The notes beneath the pieces are model-generated. The model ran no database searches, was not told where the DNA came from, and worked only from the letters and a program-made list of their open reading frames with translations. Of a stretch of 64,000 bases of DNA, positions 22,901 to 34,499 are shown piece after piece. A program made the position numbers and the translations under genes. Location: assembly GCA_947650365.1 (NCBI GenBank), contig OX393550.1, forward strand, positions 114,492,032 to 114,556,031, read 5' to 3'. The first letter of the stretch is position 1; every line of letters starts with the position of its first letter. This DNA comes from Chamaelirium japonicum. Taxonomy: Eukaryota > Streptophyta > Magnoliopsida > Liliales > Melanthiaceae.

Positions 22901-25900
22901 TTTAGTTCTTCTGTTACTTCTCTTTAAATGAAAACACACTTATTGTGCATTGTTATTGCCGCATGACGTAAACTGAAGAATTGAGATTTAAATGTTATTG
23001 TTCAGCGATTAGTCCCACATTAGTAATGGGAATGGAGATCATTGTCTTCATATACCTGTTTTACTCTCCTCCCTCAATAAGGTCGGCCTTTTGGAGAGAG
23101 GAGAGCACAGTGGGTATATAAAGACAATGATCTACACTCCCATTACCGATGTGGGACTAACCGCTCAACACCATACGACAACATGAAGTGCTCCAAAAGG
23201 CCGACCTTCTATAGAGAGGAGAGCACAACGGGTATATAAAGATAATGATCTCTGCCTCATTGTCGATGTGGGACTAACTGTTCAAGATAATGATCTCCGC
23301 TTCCATAACGATATCTGCTTTGATACCAAATGTTGATACCCTCACGCCCCAAAACCCGGGTCATATGGGGAGGTCCACAGAGGGTACATGAAGACGTTAT
23401 CGCCCAACCCCCTAGCTTATGTGGGAATAACCCAACAATCTCCCCCTCACATGAGGCTAGGTCTAGACAGGCTTTGAGGGCCCCCCTCTCGTGCGGAATG
23501 TGGGAAGAGGCCCAACAAGGCTCGACCAAAATTGGGCTGGGTGGCATCCAGCTCTGATACCAAGTGATAACACCCGGAGTGCTCCAAAAGGCCAACCTTA
23601 TTCAGGGAGGAGAGCACAACGGGTATATGAAGACAATGATCTCCACTCCCATAACCGACGTGGAACTAACCGCTCAACACCTGCCTGTACACAGAACACA
23701 TTTCAATGGTGACCTGCCCGCACATGGAGAGAGGCGTAAGCATGTGCAGCGGGGCCACTCGGGACACTCCCAGAGCGGGTCCATCTTTGATACCATGTGA
23801 CAACACCCGAAGAGCTCCAAAAGGTCGACCTTATTGAGGGAGGAGAGCACAGCAGGTATATGAAGGCAATGATCTCCACTCCCATTACCGATATGGGACT
23901 AACTACTCAACAGTTATTATGCTAAATATTACGTAATACTACTTCATTAAAGTTGGAAAGCACCAATTCCAGATATTAACAAGGTTATATATGCAAAAAT
24001 TAAGAAAAATAAGTAAAACGAGTTGAATTTCAGTAAGATAACATGATGAGACATGCAAAATGTAACTCTTACATAGAACTAGTAGATACTAACAAATATC
24101 AACAAATCTGTGGCCTGATTTCAGCAAAACGAAACCTTTATTGATTCAATAGACCACATTTGAGCGAAAATAGAGGATAATCCAGCAAGACAAAGAAGAT
24201 CAATAAAATATGGAATTAAAACAAACATTAAATAGAAGGATTAACTCATAAGAAAAGGGATGGAGAGAACTCATATGTAACAAAACCCCTGCAATTTCTA
24301 GTTATTTTCTCCTCAATGGCCTTTTTGATATGCCCGACCTTCATTTTGTAATGCGCAATCACCACACTTCTTGTCATACAATCAAAACATAAAAGAGAGA
24401 TTGCATGTCTCTTGTGCTGCTGCTTTTTGTCAGGGTACTGCTGCTTTTTGTTCTCTTGTTTTAGTGGTCCTTTGACTTGTGTGTTGATTGATTCCTCACG
24501 TCTAGGGGCTGCCATGTTGGCCTGCTACCCGTGTGGGATGAGTTAGGGTTTGGTGTTGAGATGGCCCTATTTGGTCGTGTGTCCTGCTTTCTCACTCAGA
24601 GAAAAACCGTGATCTGTAACTGCTTTTGTTTTATCTTAATAAATTTGTTTTTTACCTCTAAAAAAAAACATAAAAGAGAGATTGCATGTCTCTTTCTCAC
24701 ATATGTAAGATATCTGTGGGATCTCATTAGATCGGTGGCTCCTTGACTTACTTTTTAAGTGGTCAGCTCATCCTTTAGTTACGAATGACTTGGCCCTAGT
24801 GTAAAATACGGGTCTATGTGGTGATTAGTAGGTTATTCTTTATAGTCTCAACATCTGAACAATAGTTACTACTTAATCACAACTTTCACTATAATTAGAC
24901 CACATGGACCCAAAATAAAGGGGAAAAGTAAATAGAAGCTGAAAATATACAATTTAATGCCCGATTTGACTTCATTGCAAGTTAAACTTCGTTGGATCTC
25001 AATACAACTGTTGAAATAGTCCACTAGTTTAATCCCACATCAATAAGGGGGTTATTTGCTTAATATACCCGCAGGACCTCCCCTTATGAGCCGGGTTTTG
25101 GGGTGTGAGGGCATCTAGCATGGTATCAGAGCTGGCTCGTCTATTGCTCTTGCTTCGGGTGCACCCTTACCAAATGTGCCTTACCACGCATGCTCCTCGT
25201 GAGGGAGGGTGTTGAGATGTCCACTACTAGTCTGCTATAATCCCACATCGGTAAGGGGGCACCCATTAGCTGCTTAATATACTCGCTGTGGACCTCCCCT
25301 TACGACCCGAGTTTTGGGGTGTGAGGGTATCTAACAGCAACCTTCACCTTTGTTTCTTGATCTCCTTCTGGTTGGTCACGGTCATCAGTTATGATGATTG
25401 AACCACCTCAAATGCATTAGCTAGGATGGTTTTAAGTACGAATGTAAGCATAAAATGCCCCTCACAGCAAGAGCACTATGGACTTTTAGTCCTCTACAAC
25501 CTGAGTTGATGGTAAATGTATATCATGATGAATACTTCAATCAATAGACCAATTTGGTAATCCAGTGATCATAAGTTCTAGCAAAAACTTTTCTCTTTCT
25601 CTCAATTTACTTTTACAAGCCTTTTTCACATAGAGTCCTCTGGACTGCAATAAGCTTGTGTACATACTGAGTTTCCAACATACAAGTGTCATCACAATTT
25701 TGATGATTTTTTTAGCAAAAATACATAAATGGTAAATCCTATCTTTGGAAACATATGATTGTCCAAATTTAGACTTCATAAATATCATTGATCTAGAGGT
25801 TTCAATCCTTAACATCTACACAATCAGATACAATCACTACTAAATGGATAGCATGATTAGTGCATCAAATTAAGCCACACAATGGGTTCAATATAAATCA

Positions 25901-28900
25901 TATTGTTGTTCTAAAACATCCAATTGCTATACTAATGACTAGAAATCCATTGAGAATGAGAAATTATTAGAAAATGGTGAACAGGGGATGGCGGGGGGTA
26001 TTAACTTCAAGCTACTGATGAGCTATACAGTAACCCGGGATACGCCGATACTTCGAAACAGGTGCCGTACCCATATCAGATACTTCCTGATACTCTGATA
26101 TGACCCGATATGGTGGGATACGTATCCGATACGACTAGAAAGTATCAGGATTTTTTTAAAAAAAGATCCGATATGCTGTGGATACGAGACCGATACGTCG
26201 GGATATGTATGGATGGCTATGTACTCCAAAATCCGAAAACCTGACCTGAACTAGACCGAAACTTTGGATATGGGTTTAAATTTTATACATAACGATTTGC
26301 TTAATGATATCATTTATATGTTTTATTTTTTGGATGATGCATGTGACACTAACTTTGTATTTTGTAAAGGATGATTAATGTTAATGTTTTTTGCTAGCGT
26401 TTTGAAATGGACGATGAATGTGACACTTGCGTAATGTTGTTAGTGTTACTTTTTTGTAATTAATGAATGTGACACTAGCTTTATATTTTTTAGTTGTATT
26501 GGATGCAAGTTATGTAATGAATGATGAATATGGTCATATTTAATTTTCAAACTATTCACTATTAATATTCTAACACAAAAAAATATTATATTTAATTATA
26601 TATATATACATAAAATAATAATAATAATAAATTACATACCATATCCCTGTCGTACTGCGTATCCTAGTTTTTCAAAAACCTACGTATCGCCGTATCCGTA
26701 TCCCCATATCCATATCGGTGCTTCCTAGACAATAACTCTAGAAGAATATAGATATTTAATTCTACATGATTTACACAAAATTTTGCTTGTGAATGCAAGT
26801 AGCAAAAGGATCTAACAGCAGAAAGTAAAGAAATTACTCTTAGTAATATCTAGTTAAGAACTAAATGGATTTATGATGAATAGGGAAAATATAGCAGCTC
26901 TTGAACTTACTAATCTGAATGACTTGCATAAATAGGTAGGCTGCATAACTGATAGGAAAGAAGGATTTCCCCGTTGAACTGCATCATTCAACTTCATTGC
27001 TTCTTTTTTTTCTCCATCAGTTAAATGTAACTTGTGCGATTTGTAGAAGGTTTCATGAGTAAGGTTCCCGTCTTCCGATCCATCAGATTCTTGCTTAATG
27101 TGATGCTTTGCACCTTTTGAACTCCAAAGATTTTCTCCTAACCATTTCATATCAAATGACATAAAAAATAGGGTGTCTACAAAATGTACCATCCTACATT
27201 TTTAATACAAAAACAGCGATAAAATTATAATCCATATATTTGGACAGTGAAAAGTGCATAAAGCAAGTTGCACACTGTGCCAATGAGCCTCCAATATGGA
27301 CTTGCAAGCAGTTGTTTGCACCAAAGTGCATTAGGTTCCTTTGAGAACGAAAAAAAAAATGATAAGCAAAAAAGAAAAGAGCGAAAATGAGATCCTTGGA
27401 ACAAATGTCATTAACATCTCATCACCTAGTGCTACAATAGAAAAGACGACTAAACTTACGAGTTCCGCCACATCTTTTCTTTTGACGAAAGAAGTGTTCA
27501 TTGCTTCTAGTTCTCTTGTAACGCCTTGACCCGAGATAGTGAATTCCGCTTGATGTCGTTCGGTTAGCCCTCGAGGAATTACAAGTCCGTGCTCGTGGTG
27601 TTGGTTGTACAATATCTTCATGAGAGCTGCTTGAATAACTCAATTCAGCTACATTGCGGTGAGATGATGTATTCAAACTTTCCACAGAATGGTCCCTCTT
27701 TTCTCGATTCTTTGAATCATGATTCTTAACAAAATACGAAGATGCTTTCTCACACCCAGAGCTATCAAACATTAAAACTTTGAAGCAAGAATTCCCATGG
27801 TACTTGAAGACCAATAGATCATGCTCCTCTATATGGTGATCACTAACAAATTGGCTCCACCCAGATTCTAGAGAAGCATCAACTGGATCCTTTACCAGTC
27901 CTATGTGCCATATGCTACCGGCAGGATTCTTCAAATCAACGGTACTGGAAAGGTCTCCTCTAAAATGGTTCACAAACTTCTTCGGTACTATCTGAAAAAC
28001 AATTGACACAATTTACACAAACAAATTGTCACATAAGACAACAATAAAAGTGAGAGAGGATCATCATCCAAGTTCTATCCCATCAAGATGGGTTCGACGA
28101 TAGAGAAGATTGACAAGAATTTTCTGGCCGTTTGTCGACATGGCGTCAACCCTATAAGATTGGTACCGAAAACCTGATCAAGGTAACTTGACAAGATTGG
28201 TTCATCCCAAGAAATCTAAGAGGCCCCTAGTTGTCGGATTGCCAGACCTACCTCGTAGGTTACACAGTTTAAGATCACACATCCAAGGACAAAAGTGAGA
28301 AAGATCACATACTAGAAATTAGAGATGCGGAAGTTTTCCGGGTCCGGCTATTTACAACACACATATTATTAGGGGAAGCACAATTGCCAGGGGCAGCTGC
28401 AGATTACCAAGGGCAGCACCTGCAATTTTGCTGCCCCTGGTAATCTCTGGTGCAAACCACCGCTTGCTGCCATAGCTCGTCGCTGCTGCTGCCCATGCCG
28501 GTTGCCGTCGAACCACCGGTCTAACCTGTGCGTATTGCCATCGGTCCGCCACCGCCCATCCTTCATCGTCGGTCCCATCTAATCCATCACCACCACTGCA
28601 TCCTCCTCCCCCCTCTTCTTCTTGTTCCTCTCATATCTTCTTCCTCGTCCTTCCTCCTTCCTTCTTCATCCTCCCCCCTCCCTCTTCCTCATGCTACACT
28701 CCCCCCTCCTTCTTCCTCATGCCCTCATCCATGGTGCAGCGGTAGGATAGGTTTTTTAATTTTTGTAAATGTGCTGTCCCTAGTAAACTCTGATGCAAAT
28801 AGCCGGACCCAAGTTTTACCCACACCGTTTTCCTTCAAAAAGTTTTACCCACCCCCCACACTTCTCCCTTCCCACCCAACACATTTTGTTTTTCGTCAAA

Positions 28901-29316
28901 TGTCCTCCGGCTCCCACCTCCTCCCTCTTCTCGTACACCGTTCCCAACCGCCCTAGCAACCTGCCGTCGACGACCTCCTCCTCCTCCTCTCTTCCATCGC
29001 CGCTACAGGCCGCCCGACGCGGCCCCAACAGCTCCCAGCCACAGCCCTCCTCCTCCTTCCTCCACCTCCCCCTCCCCTTCCTCATCGCCTGCCGATCGTT
29101 TGATAGCAACACTCATTTGAGCAGACTATAAATCAAAACAGCGACCTTTCAAGAAAGAAAAAAAATCAAAACAGCTCGGGATGCTTTTTACAGCGATACC
29201 ATGCGCCGAGCGAAATCTCCCATCATGATCTTGAAGAAGCTAATCCTCTCAACATCCAAATGATCCCAGTAGTAGTGCTCCTCCCACTTCTTACACCCCT
29301 CGCATCCCACCTTCAT
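19647..29316 (-). CDS. REM-like protein with two B3 domains (intact middle paralogue)
   Basis: Joining 29316-29200, 27991-27460, 27137-26911 and 19946-19647 gives 392 codons including the stop, with GT-AG borders and consistent phases. B3 proteins of the REM group are plant nuclear DNA-binding factors; the targets of this one are unknown. B3 domain 1 covers about residues 24-123 (FFKIMMGDF, VPKKFVNHF, GWSQFVSDHHIEE, DLLVFKYHGNS). B3 domain 2 covers about 277-372 (IPIDFARTHLP, GGWKSFAIDNNLKEGDVCLF). Between them lies a Ser/Thr- and basic-rich linker. The N-terminus has a C-x2-C motif (CEGC). A CAG acceptor just before the ATG and a donor at 29707 indicate a 5'UTR intron. The last intron is about 7 kb and full of repeats. 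This is the only one of the three tandem copies without a coding lesion. Confidence 0.85.
19947..21194. other. intron of REM copy 2, no gene seen
   Basis: AT-rich, with A/T homopolymers near 20270-20310. A stretch near 20318-20370 resembles the polyadenylation part of a plant LTR but has no partner. Confidence 0.4.
21203..22214. mobile_element. hAT-like non-autonomous element
   Basis: The left end ACAGGGACGGAGCCAGG and the complement of the right end (AAGGGTAGAGCCAAAC) are imperfect inverted repeats. Flanks GTTTGGGA (21195-21202) and GTTTAGGA (22215-22222) match at 7 of 8. GGGCAAAGTATAGTGTTTGT occurs twice near 22107 and 22178. No transposase is seen. Confidence 0.5.
22223..22994. other. intronic DNA with a possible old LTR tail
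   Basis: GTGGTTTTTCCCTC, then GAGGGTTTCCACGTAAAA near 22766-22805, is the usual R-region pattern of plant copia LTRs. No PBS, coding region or second LTR could be tied to it. Confidence 0.35.
22995..23912 (-). mobile_element. TRIM array: multiple small LTRs, two internal domains, one palindrome
   Basis: Reading on the minus strand: LTR 23912-23796, PBS-like TGGTATCAAAG, internal part, LTR 23679-23565, PBS TGGTATCAGAGC (23562-23551), internal part ending in a CTCATGTGAGGGGGAGAT tract, LTR 23437-23331, another PBS-like TGGTATCAAAGCAG, and a further LTR piece 23287-23170. At 23008-23162 two LTR halves face each other and form a hairpin. The LTRs belong to two sequence classes (one with TTGGAGCACTCC, one with GACCCGGGTTTTGGGG). 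There is no coding capacity. It lies in the last intron of REM copy 2. Confidence 0.75.
23913..24383. other. AT-rich intron sequence, nothing recognised
   Basis: No ORF or repeat of note between the TRIM array and the LINE insertion. Confidence 0.4.
24414..24664 (+). mobile_element. 5'-truncated LINE-type 3' end with 30-bp target duplication
   Basis: The 30 bases at 24384-24413 recur exactly at 24665-24694 (they contain AAAAGAGAGATTGCATGTC). The insert ends in CTTAATAAATTTG and an A-run. Long target duplication, 5' truncation and a 3' A-tail are hallmarks of target-primed reverse transcription by L1-like elements. No coding sequence remains. Confidence 0.85.
25009..25336 (+). mobile_element. 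complete TRIM retrotransposon, 328 bp
   Basis: LTRs 25009-25120 and 25210-25336 start TGTTGA and end in TAGCA and TAACA. The PBS TGGTATCAGAGC is at 25121-25132, and a GTGAGGGAGGG tract precedes the second LTR. Flanks are ACAAC and GCAAC (4 of 5). The internal part is only 89 bp, so it needs proteins from other elements. Confidence 0.85.
25121..25132 (+). promoter_or_regulatory. TRIM primer binding site
   Basis: TGGTATCAGAGC, complementary to the 3' end of plant initiator Met-tRNA, directly after the first LTR. Confidence 0.9.
25342..26910. other. AT-rich intron with a GATACG-rich block
   Basis: TATCCGATACG/CGATACGTC motifs cluster at 26030-26220 and at 26640-26725, with AT-rich sequence between them. 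It may be another hAT-like element, but I could not find its ends. (AATA)n-like sequence lies near 26610. Confidence 0.4.
26911..27137 (-). CDS. REM copy 2, coding exon 3 (linker)
   Basis: It continues the split Arg codon from exon 2 and reads ENLWSSKGAKHHIKQES to YLCKSFRL before the donor GTAAGT. 227 bases; phases fit both neighbours. Confidence 0.85.
27460..27991 (-). CDS. REM copy 2, coding exon 2 (B3 domain 1)
   Basis: Acceptor TTTTTCAG precedes IVPKKFVNHFRGD; the donor follows GGAACTC. 532 bases (3n+1). It holds most of B3 domain 1 and the Ser-rich basic linker. Confidence 0.9.
28370..29110. other. intron of REM copy 2, C/T-rich
   Basis: A strongly pyrimidine-biased stretch (28580-29090) on the plus strand. 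The Pro/Ser-rich ORFs over it reflect base bias. GGTAATCTCTGGTGCAAA and its inverse near 28390-28450 form a short hairpin. Confidence 0.5.
29200..29316 (-). CDS. REM copy 2, coding exon 1
   Basis: 39 codons from ATG at 29316-29314: CEGCKKWEEHYYWDHLDVE, then FFKIMMGDF. Donor ATG-GTATCG. Same length as in both paralogues. Confidence 0.88.
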
Positions 29317-29326
29317 TGCGCCACCC

Positions 29327-30300
29327 CTGGCAAAAAAAAAAAAAAATCTGAAATAAATTTTACAAAAAATACCACAAATTCAGAACAAAGTCACAGATCA
29401 AAACCCAGAATTTCTAACATGGTAAAGCAGCCATTTTTCAATTAAAAAAAAAAAAAAACTCACCATCTGGTTCTTCCCTAATTTTCGTAACAGCTATATC
29501 TTAAGAAGAAAAAAAAATACAAAAAAATGAAGAAAATATGATAATTACAGTACTAAAATGATAAACAATGCGAAGAAAATATGACCCATTAAAAAAAAAA
29601 AATCCGATATTACCAGCTGGTTTCTTGCTTCCCCTGGTCCTGAAGAGAGAGAGAGAGAGACTAACCCTTTTTTTTTTTTTTTTTTTGCAAACTGAGAGAC
29701 TCTTACCTTGATCACGGTTTAGAGTGAGGTTTGTTTGTGGGGCCCCCTTGGCTTGATCTCCGTTCGTGGCATTCTAGATGAACCGTTCGATTAGAAATTA
29801 ATTGCTAGATGTGAGCCAGGTGTTTTAAGGGGAGGATTGTGGAACTCGAGTCTTCTCTCTATCTCCACTGATGGAGTTCGAATTGCACCCAGCCGGTCCA
29901 GCCCCGAGTGTTCTGCATCGGACGGTCCATGTCTGTACTGGACGTCCAGTTACTGTACAGAGATGTGCCGGGAATCCGGGATCATGATGGCGGGACCACG
30001 TCAGCACCAAGACCGGGATCTGTAAGTTCAGGTCACCAGCTCGAGTTTCAGAGCAATGCTGGATATCATTTCCAGTTCAAGTTTCAAGAGGCCAAAGTGA
30101 AGCGCAGTTAATACGGAAAATGCCATTTGTCCAAGCTGTTTTGCCAGATTTCGTTGTCCAGTGTGACGTGGCACGTTGGATCAAAACTAATATTGTAAAT
30201 AATAAATATTAAAAAAATGTAGTCTTTTCAATGATAATTTTTTTTTTATAAAAAATATTGGACCTACCAAGTGATCAAAGTACAGAACGTTAGAGCAAGA
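29327..30300. other. 5' region of REM copy 2
   Basis: It holds the 5'UTR intron (acceptor at 29327, likely donor at 29707 CAAG-GTAAGAG), a short GA run, a T-run near 29668-29687 and the presumed promoter beyond. No other gene is seen. Confidence 0.45.
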
Positions 30301-30308
30301 GCTCAAAC

Positions 30309-30756
30309 AAAGACGGAACTACACATAGACCATGGGGGGCCATGGCTCCCCTAGATTTTGGGCTGGATTTCGCTTTGCTCCACTAAAGTTTAGTTCAAAA
30401 ACACTTAACCCCTCTATAGTATAAAAACTAAAATTTGCCCCCTTCAATTAAGTTTTAATTAGATAAAAATTATCAAATGAGGAAATAAGTAGTTGACAAA
30501 AGGAGGGGCTTATTTTGCTAACATTTCAAATTTTAGGGTGCGATTTGGAACAAAATAAACTACAGACGGGTTAAGTGTTTTTAAGCTCTTCAGGGGACAA
30601 AGTGTAATTTATCCTTTTGGATTTATCTCTCTCTCATGCCCTTCCTCCCAAGATAAATTTTTTTCATTGAATTGGTGAAAAAAAAAATTTGATTCATGCT
30701 TTGCCCCCCCCCCCCCCCCCCCCCCCCCAAAGATGAAAACATGGTTCCGTGTCCAG
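30309..30756. mobile_element. hAT-like MITE with a poly(C) tract
   Basis: Ends AAAGACGGAACTACAC and the complement of CTGGACACGGAACCATG. Flanks GCTCAAAC (30301-30308) and GCTCAAAG (30757-30764) match at 7 of 8. A run of about 26 C lies at 30703-30728. The core at about 30410-30562 recurs inside the CACTA element (54409-54557, 55071-55207, 55705-55848). Confidence 0.6.
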
Positions 30757-30764
30757 GCTCAAAG

Positions 30765-32553
30765 AAGTCTAGAGATTGAAGTAAGGGAGGCTGCAGTTTC
30801 TATTTATTAATACCATAATCCTGTGAATATGACATCAACAGTCAAGATTCATGCATGCAAACAAGGTACAACGGTACTGAGACAAAGCTCGATCCAGGTG
30901 TTGAACATGGGGCCTCTCCGACAATTGCAACTTTTTTTTTGGGCACCCCCGACTTGGCTTCAACTCCTCTCCGCTAATGGACCCCTATATTACCTGGTAA
31001 TGGTGGTCAATTATGTTCCACATTAAACAAACTACATCACAGTCGTCCGATTGAGTACGATACTCTTAAGATGACATGAACGCCCAATAGGTGAATTGCA
31101 CTTAGCTTCGACTACATGCTTCACCGGACAGTCGTTACTTGTGACGCACTCATTGCCCATATTGGGCCCTCATTGCCCGTATTGGGCCACAGTATACTGT
31201 GGTGCAAAGACAAAGTGGCCTTATACCGCAAACCACAAAAATTAGCAATAATTGTAAATTGACACTTTAAATTATAACTAATTACGTATAAAATCTTCAA
31301 ATTATACTATTTGCATATCAACCCATGCAAAAATACTAAATTAAGTATGCTCAGCTTTCTTAACCCACGAAAGAATAATTGTTTTGCCCCTTAGTAACAT
31401 TGACCAAACTATCACTATCGTCATCCGACGCCACCATCGTGACCACCCACCATCTACCACCACCGCCGCTATCGTCGCTGCCTATCCATCACCAAGCCCC
31501 ACCATCTTCGTAATCGCCCACCAATACCCACCATTCATGACGAGTACAACGAGAAGATTGGAGAGGAAGATGATCGTTAGTGAGCTCAATGCTATTTATA
31601 AAATTTTTAATCCATAAGGGTTTTCTTCTTCCAAGAACCTAATATCTAAAGCAAACAATCAAACATGGGGCAATCTAGGTATATACCTCCAATATGGATG
31701 GGGCTAATCGAACTGGCCACCACACCGAGCAGAGGAGGGATCCACGTGACCCACAGGAAGCTGTGTGATGAGGCTGGGAGCTGCCAAACTGAGCGGAGGA
31801 GGGGTCCACACTTGGCCCCAGGAAATTGCCACGCTATCGAGCGGGAACACCACCATGACCGGAGAGCACGAGTATCGAACCCAAGTGAATGCGCACTAGG
31901 TGGGTTGCCACTTCCAATTGCCCAAAGCAGCGGTGGTCACGGAGCATACTTGAAGCTGCTCTCAAGTGCTTCTGCTGGAATCTGATTTTTTTTTTATACA
32001 AAACTGATTCTAGCTTCAGCGGGAAACAACTCCTGGCACTGCATCCAAACAAGCTTTTACGGGAAGCTGATTCCAGCTGAATCAGAAATCAGAAGCTGGG
32101 GGCTGAAAATCGAATCCAAACTGGTACTTATCAATTGGACAAAGAGGAAAATGGATTCCTCTTTAGTTTTCATTAGCCTTTGGTTGGAAGGAAGTGAGTT
32201 CCGGAAACCAATTTACAATGCAAAAAATCAAACAGATACTCAAATATTATTTCTGATAAAATGTCTGCACTACAAGAAAATTAATCATCTCCTCGACAAA
32301 AACACCACTGCACCATGAGCTCCCAAGATTACATCAACCACAATCGATACAAACGGCAATTTGGAAACTACTTTCTGTTTCATCTCGTGTAAAAAAAAGA
32401 AGAATGGCATCCAGAGTTTTACTTTCCAACTGAGCATAAAAAGACATTTTAAGTGACAAAATATTTTAAAAAGAAGTTTTGGAGCCCTCCAAACCCCTCC
32501 TCTCCAATAAGTTACTAATTTCCTGATGATATCTTTGAAGGAACGGCTTCGTC
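30765..32553. other. intergenic, no gene recognised
   Basis: Short ORFs lack family features. Sequence at about 31930-32110 has scattered GAAGCTG/CAGCTTC motifs and could be an old MITE. Confidence 0.35.
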
Positions 32554-32799
32554 TCAAACCCGATAGATGTGAACTGTGAAGATGATTCTTTTACGCCCCT
32601 TGGGTAGCTGGAAGAGGCAGACATCCCCTTCTTTCAGATTATTGTCGAGGGCAAATCTTTTCCATCCTCCCGAGAAATATGATACTGTGTCGTAAGAGAG
32701 ATAATTGACAGACCACTTCTCTTTCCGCCCTGGAGTTTGGAGAAGCATGGACTGAGATTTAGGTGGAAGATGTGTTTTTGCAAAGTCACGACAAACGGT
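32554..32799 (-). pseudogene. REM copy 3, coding exon 4 (B3 domain 2)
   Basis: Acceptor TTTGCAG, then TVCRDFAKTHLPPKSQS and the conserved NNLKEGDVCLFQL. The stop TGA is at 32554-32556. Confidence 0.85.
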
Positions 32800-33126
32800 C
32801 TGCAAATAAAGCAATCGACGACATATAATGCCATTAATGGAGAGCAAGAATGTTTTCTTTAAAGAAAGAGGCTAACGAAATAAATAAAACAAATAGGATC
32901 TATTAATCCAAATTTGAAATCAACCTAAATACTAAGGAAATAACATTCATATTCACATTGATAGAATGCGGTGTTGCAGTTATAATTCGGTAATAATCAT
33001 AAACGAGACTGAAGAATTATTGGGGATCATGGTATTAGAGTTAGAATCCCAGGATTCAACCTTGGATCAGAGGTCTATTGAAAGTTGTAGGCCGCATGTT
33101 TACGCATAGCGTAATGGCCCATTATT

Positions 33127-33211
33127 CGTTCCTATTAATATATTGAAAGCCTATACTGGAGGAACTAATTAATCAAAAAAAAAAAAGGCTTTCAATATAT
33201 TAATAGGAACG
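33127..33211. repeat. perfect 26-bp inverted repeat in REM copy 3 last intron
   Basis: CGTTCCTATTAATATATTGA at the start of the left arm (33127-33152) pairs without mismatch with 33186-33211; the loop is 33 bases ending in an A-run. Confidence 0.95.
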
Positions 33212-33439
33212 AGGTGCGCGCCTTACTGCACCTTGACAACACTGGTTCAACAGCCTTGTTGATAAGTTCATTAACCCTGGAACAATATAAATACTATATG
33301 CGACGTGAAGATTTTGCTTATGAACATTAGGAAACATGGTCAAAGAATCTGACAGCAGAGAGTAAAGAAAGTATTCTTAGTAATATCTATGTAAAAGTTA
33401 AAAAAAAAGAATAAATTGGGATGAAGTTTTTCAACTTAC

Positions 33440-33657
33440 AAATATGCTTTTCTTGCAGACAGAGCTATGCTGGATAACTGATACGAAAAATGGATTTCTT
33501 GGTTGAATTGCACGAGCCAATTTTATTGCCACCTTTTTTTCTTCGTTAGTCGGGCGATACCTATTTGATATGAGAAAGGTTGCATTCTCATCTTGCAATT
33601 CATCAGATTCTTGCTCAATGTGATGCTCTGCACCTTCTGAAGCCGCAAGGTATTTTC
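33440..33657 (-). pseudogene. REM copy 3, coding exon 3 (linker)
   Basis: 218 bases, KYLAASEGAEHHIEQES to SVCKKSIF, in phase with exon 4. Confidence 0.8.
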
Positions 33658-33956
33658 CTAAACCATTTCAGATCAAATGACATGAAAAATAGGGTGTCTA
33701 CAAAGTAAACAAAATGGAAACAGGAAAATTCTACGTGTATCCATTCATATAAATCACTAGTGTAGACTTCTGTACAATACGACGACGTATGCAAACATAA
33801 AGTATAAGAGAAGCATATCATCTGAAACTTTTGGTGCAAAGATAGTGAAAAAATGACAATAAATATATTTGGAACAGTGAAGAACATAAGCAAGTTGCAC
33901 TCTGCCAATCGACTTCCATGAATTATGACTAAGCTAGAAAAAACAAACAAACTTAC

Positions 33957-34499
33957 GGGTTCCACCGCATGTTTTCTTCGGATGAAAGAAGTCTTGTTGT
34001 CTTGTAGCTCTCTTGTCACACCTCGACTCGATGTCCTGAAAACCACTTGCTGTCTTTTGATTAGCCCTCAGCAAATTACGAGGACTCGATAGTGGTGGTT
34101 CGGCTTGTGCAATATCATCATGAGTGCTGCTTGAAGAACCAACTTCAGTTACTTTTTGATGAGGTAATATATGAATGTATTCAAAATTTCCAAAGAATGG
34201 CCCCACCTTTCTTGATTCCTGGTATCACGAATCTTGACAAAATACGAAGATGCTTTCTCACAACCAGTTTCGTCAAACAGTAAAACTTCGAAGCAAGAAT
34301 TTCCAGTGTACTTGAAGACTAGAAGGTCGTGCTCCTTTATACGGTGATCTTTAACAAAATCATTCCAACCAGATTGTAAAAATGCGTTATCCGGATCCTT
34401 TGCTAGCCCAACATGCCATGTATCACCACCAGGACCCTTCAGATCAATAATTGGTGAAAGGTCTCCTTTGAAATTATTCATGAACTTCTTAGGTACACT
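33957..34499 (-). pseudogene. REM copy 3, coding exon 2 with 8-bp insertion
   Basis: It reads SVPKKFMNNFKGD to SLEILNT, then shifts frame in ATTCATATATTACC-like sequence absent from copy 2, and resumes homology (HQKVTEVGSSSS to KKTCGGTR) in another frame. Confidence 0.85.

Noticed and set aside
26020-26730. A second GATACG-rich hAT element
   Set aside because: Motifs are clear but no terminal repeats or target duplication could be found, so it is listed only as a block.
28528-28956. 142-residue Pro/Ser/His-rich ORF
   Set aside because: Pyrimidine-biased intron of REM copy 2; no family motif and overlapping ORFs in other frames.
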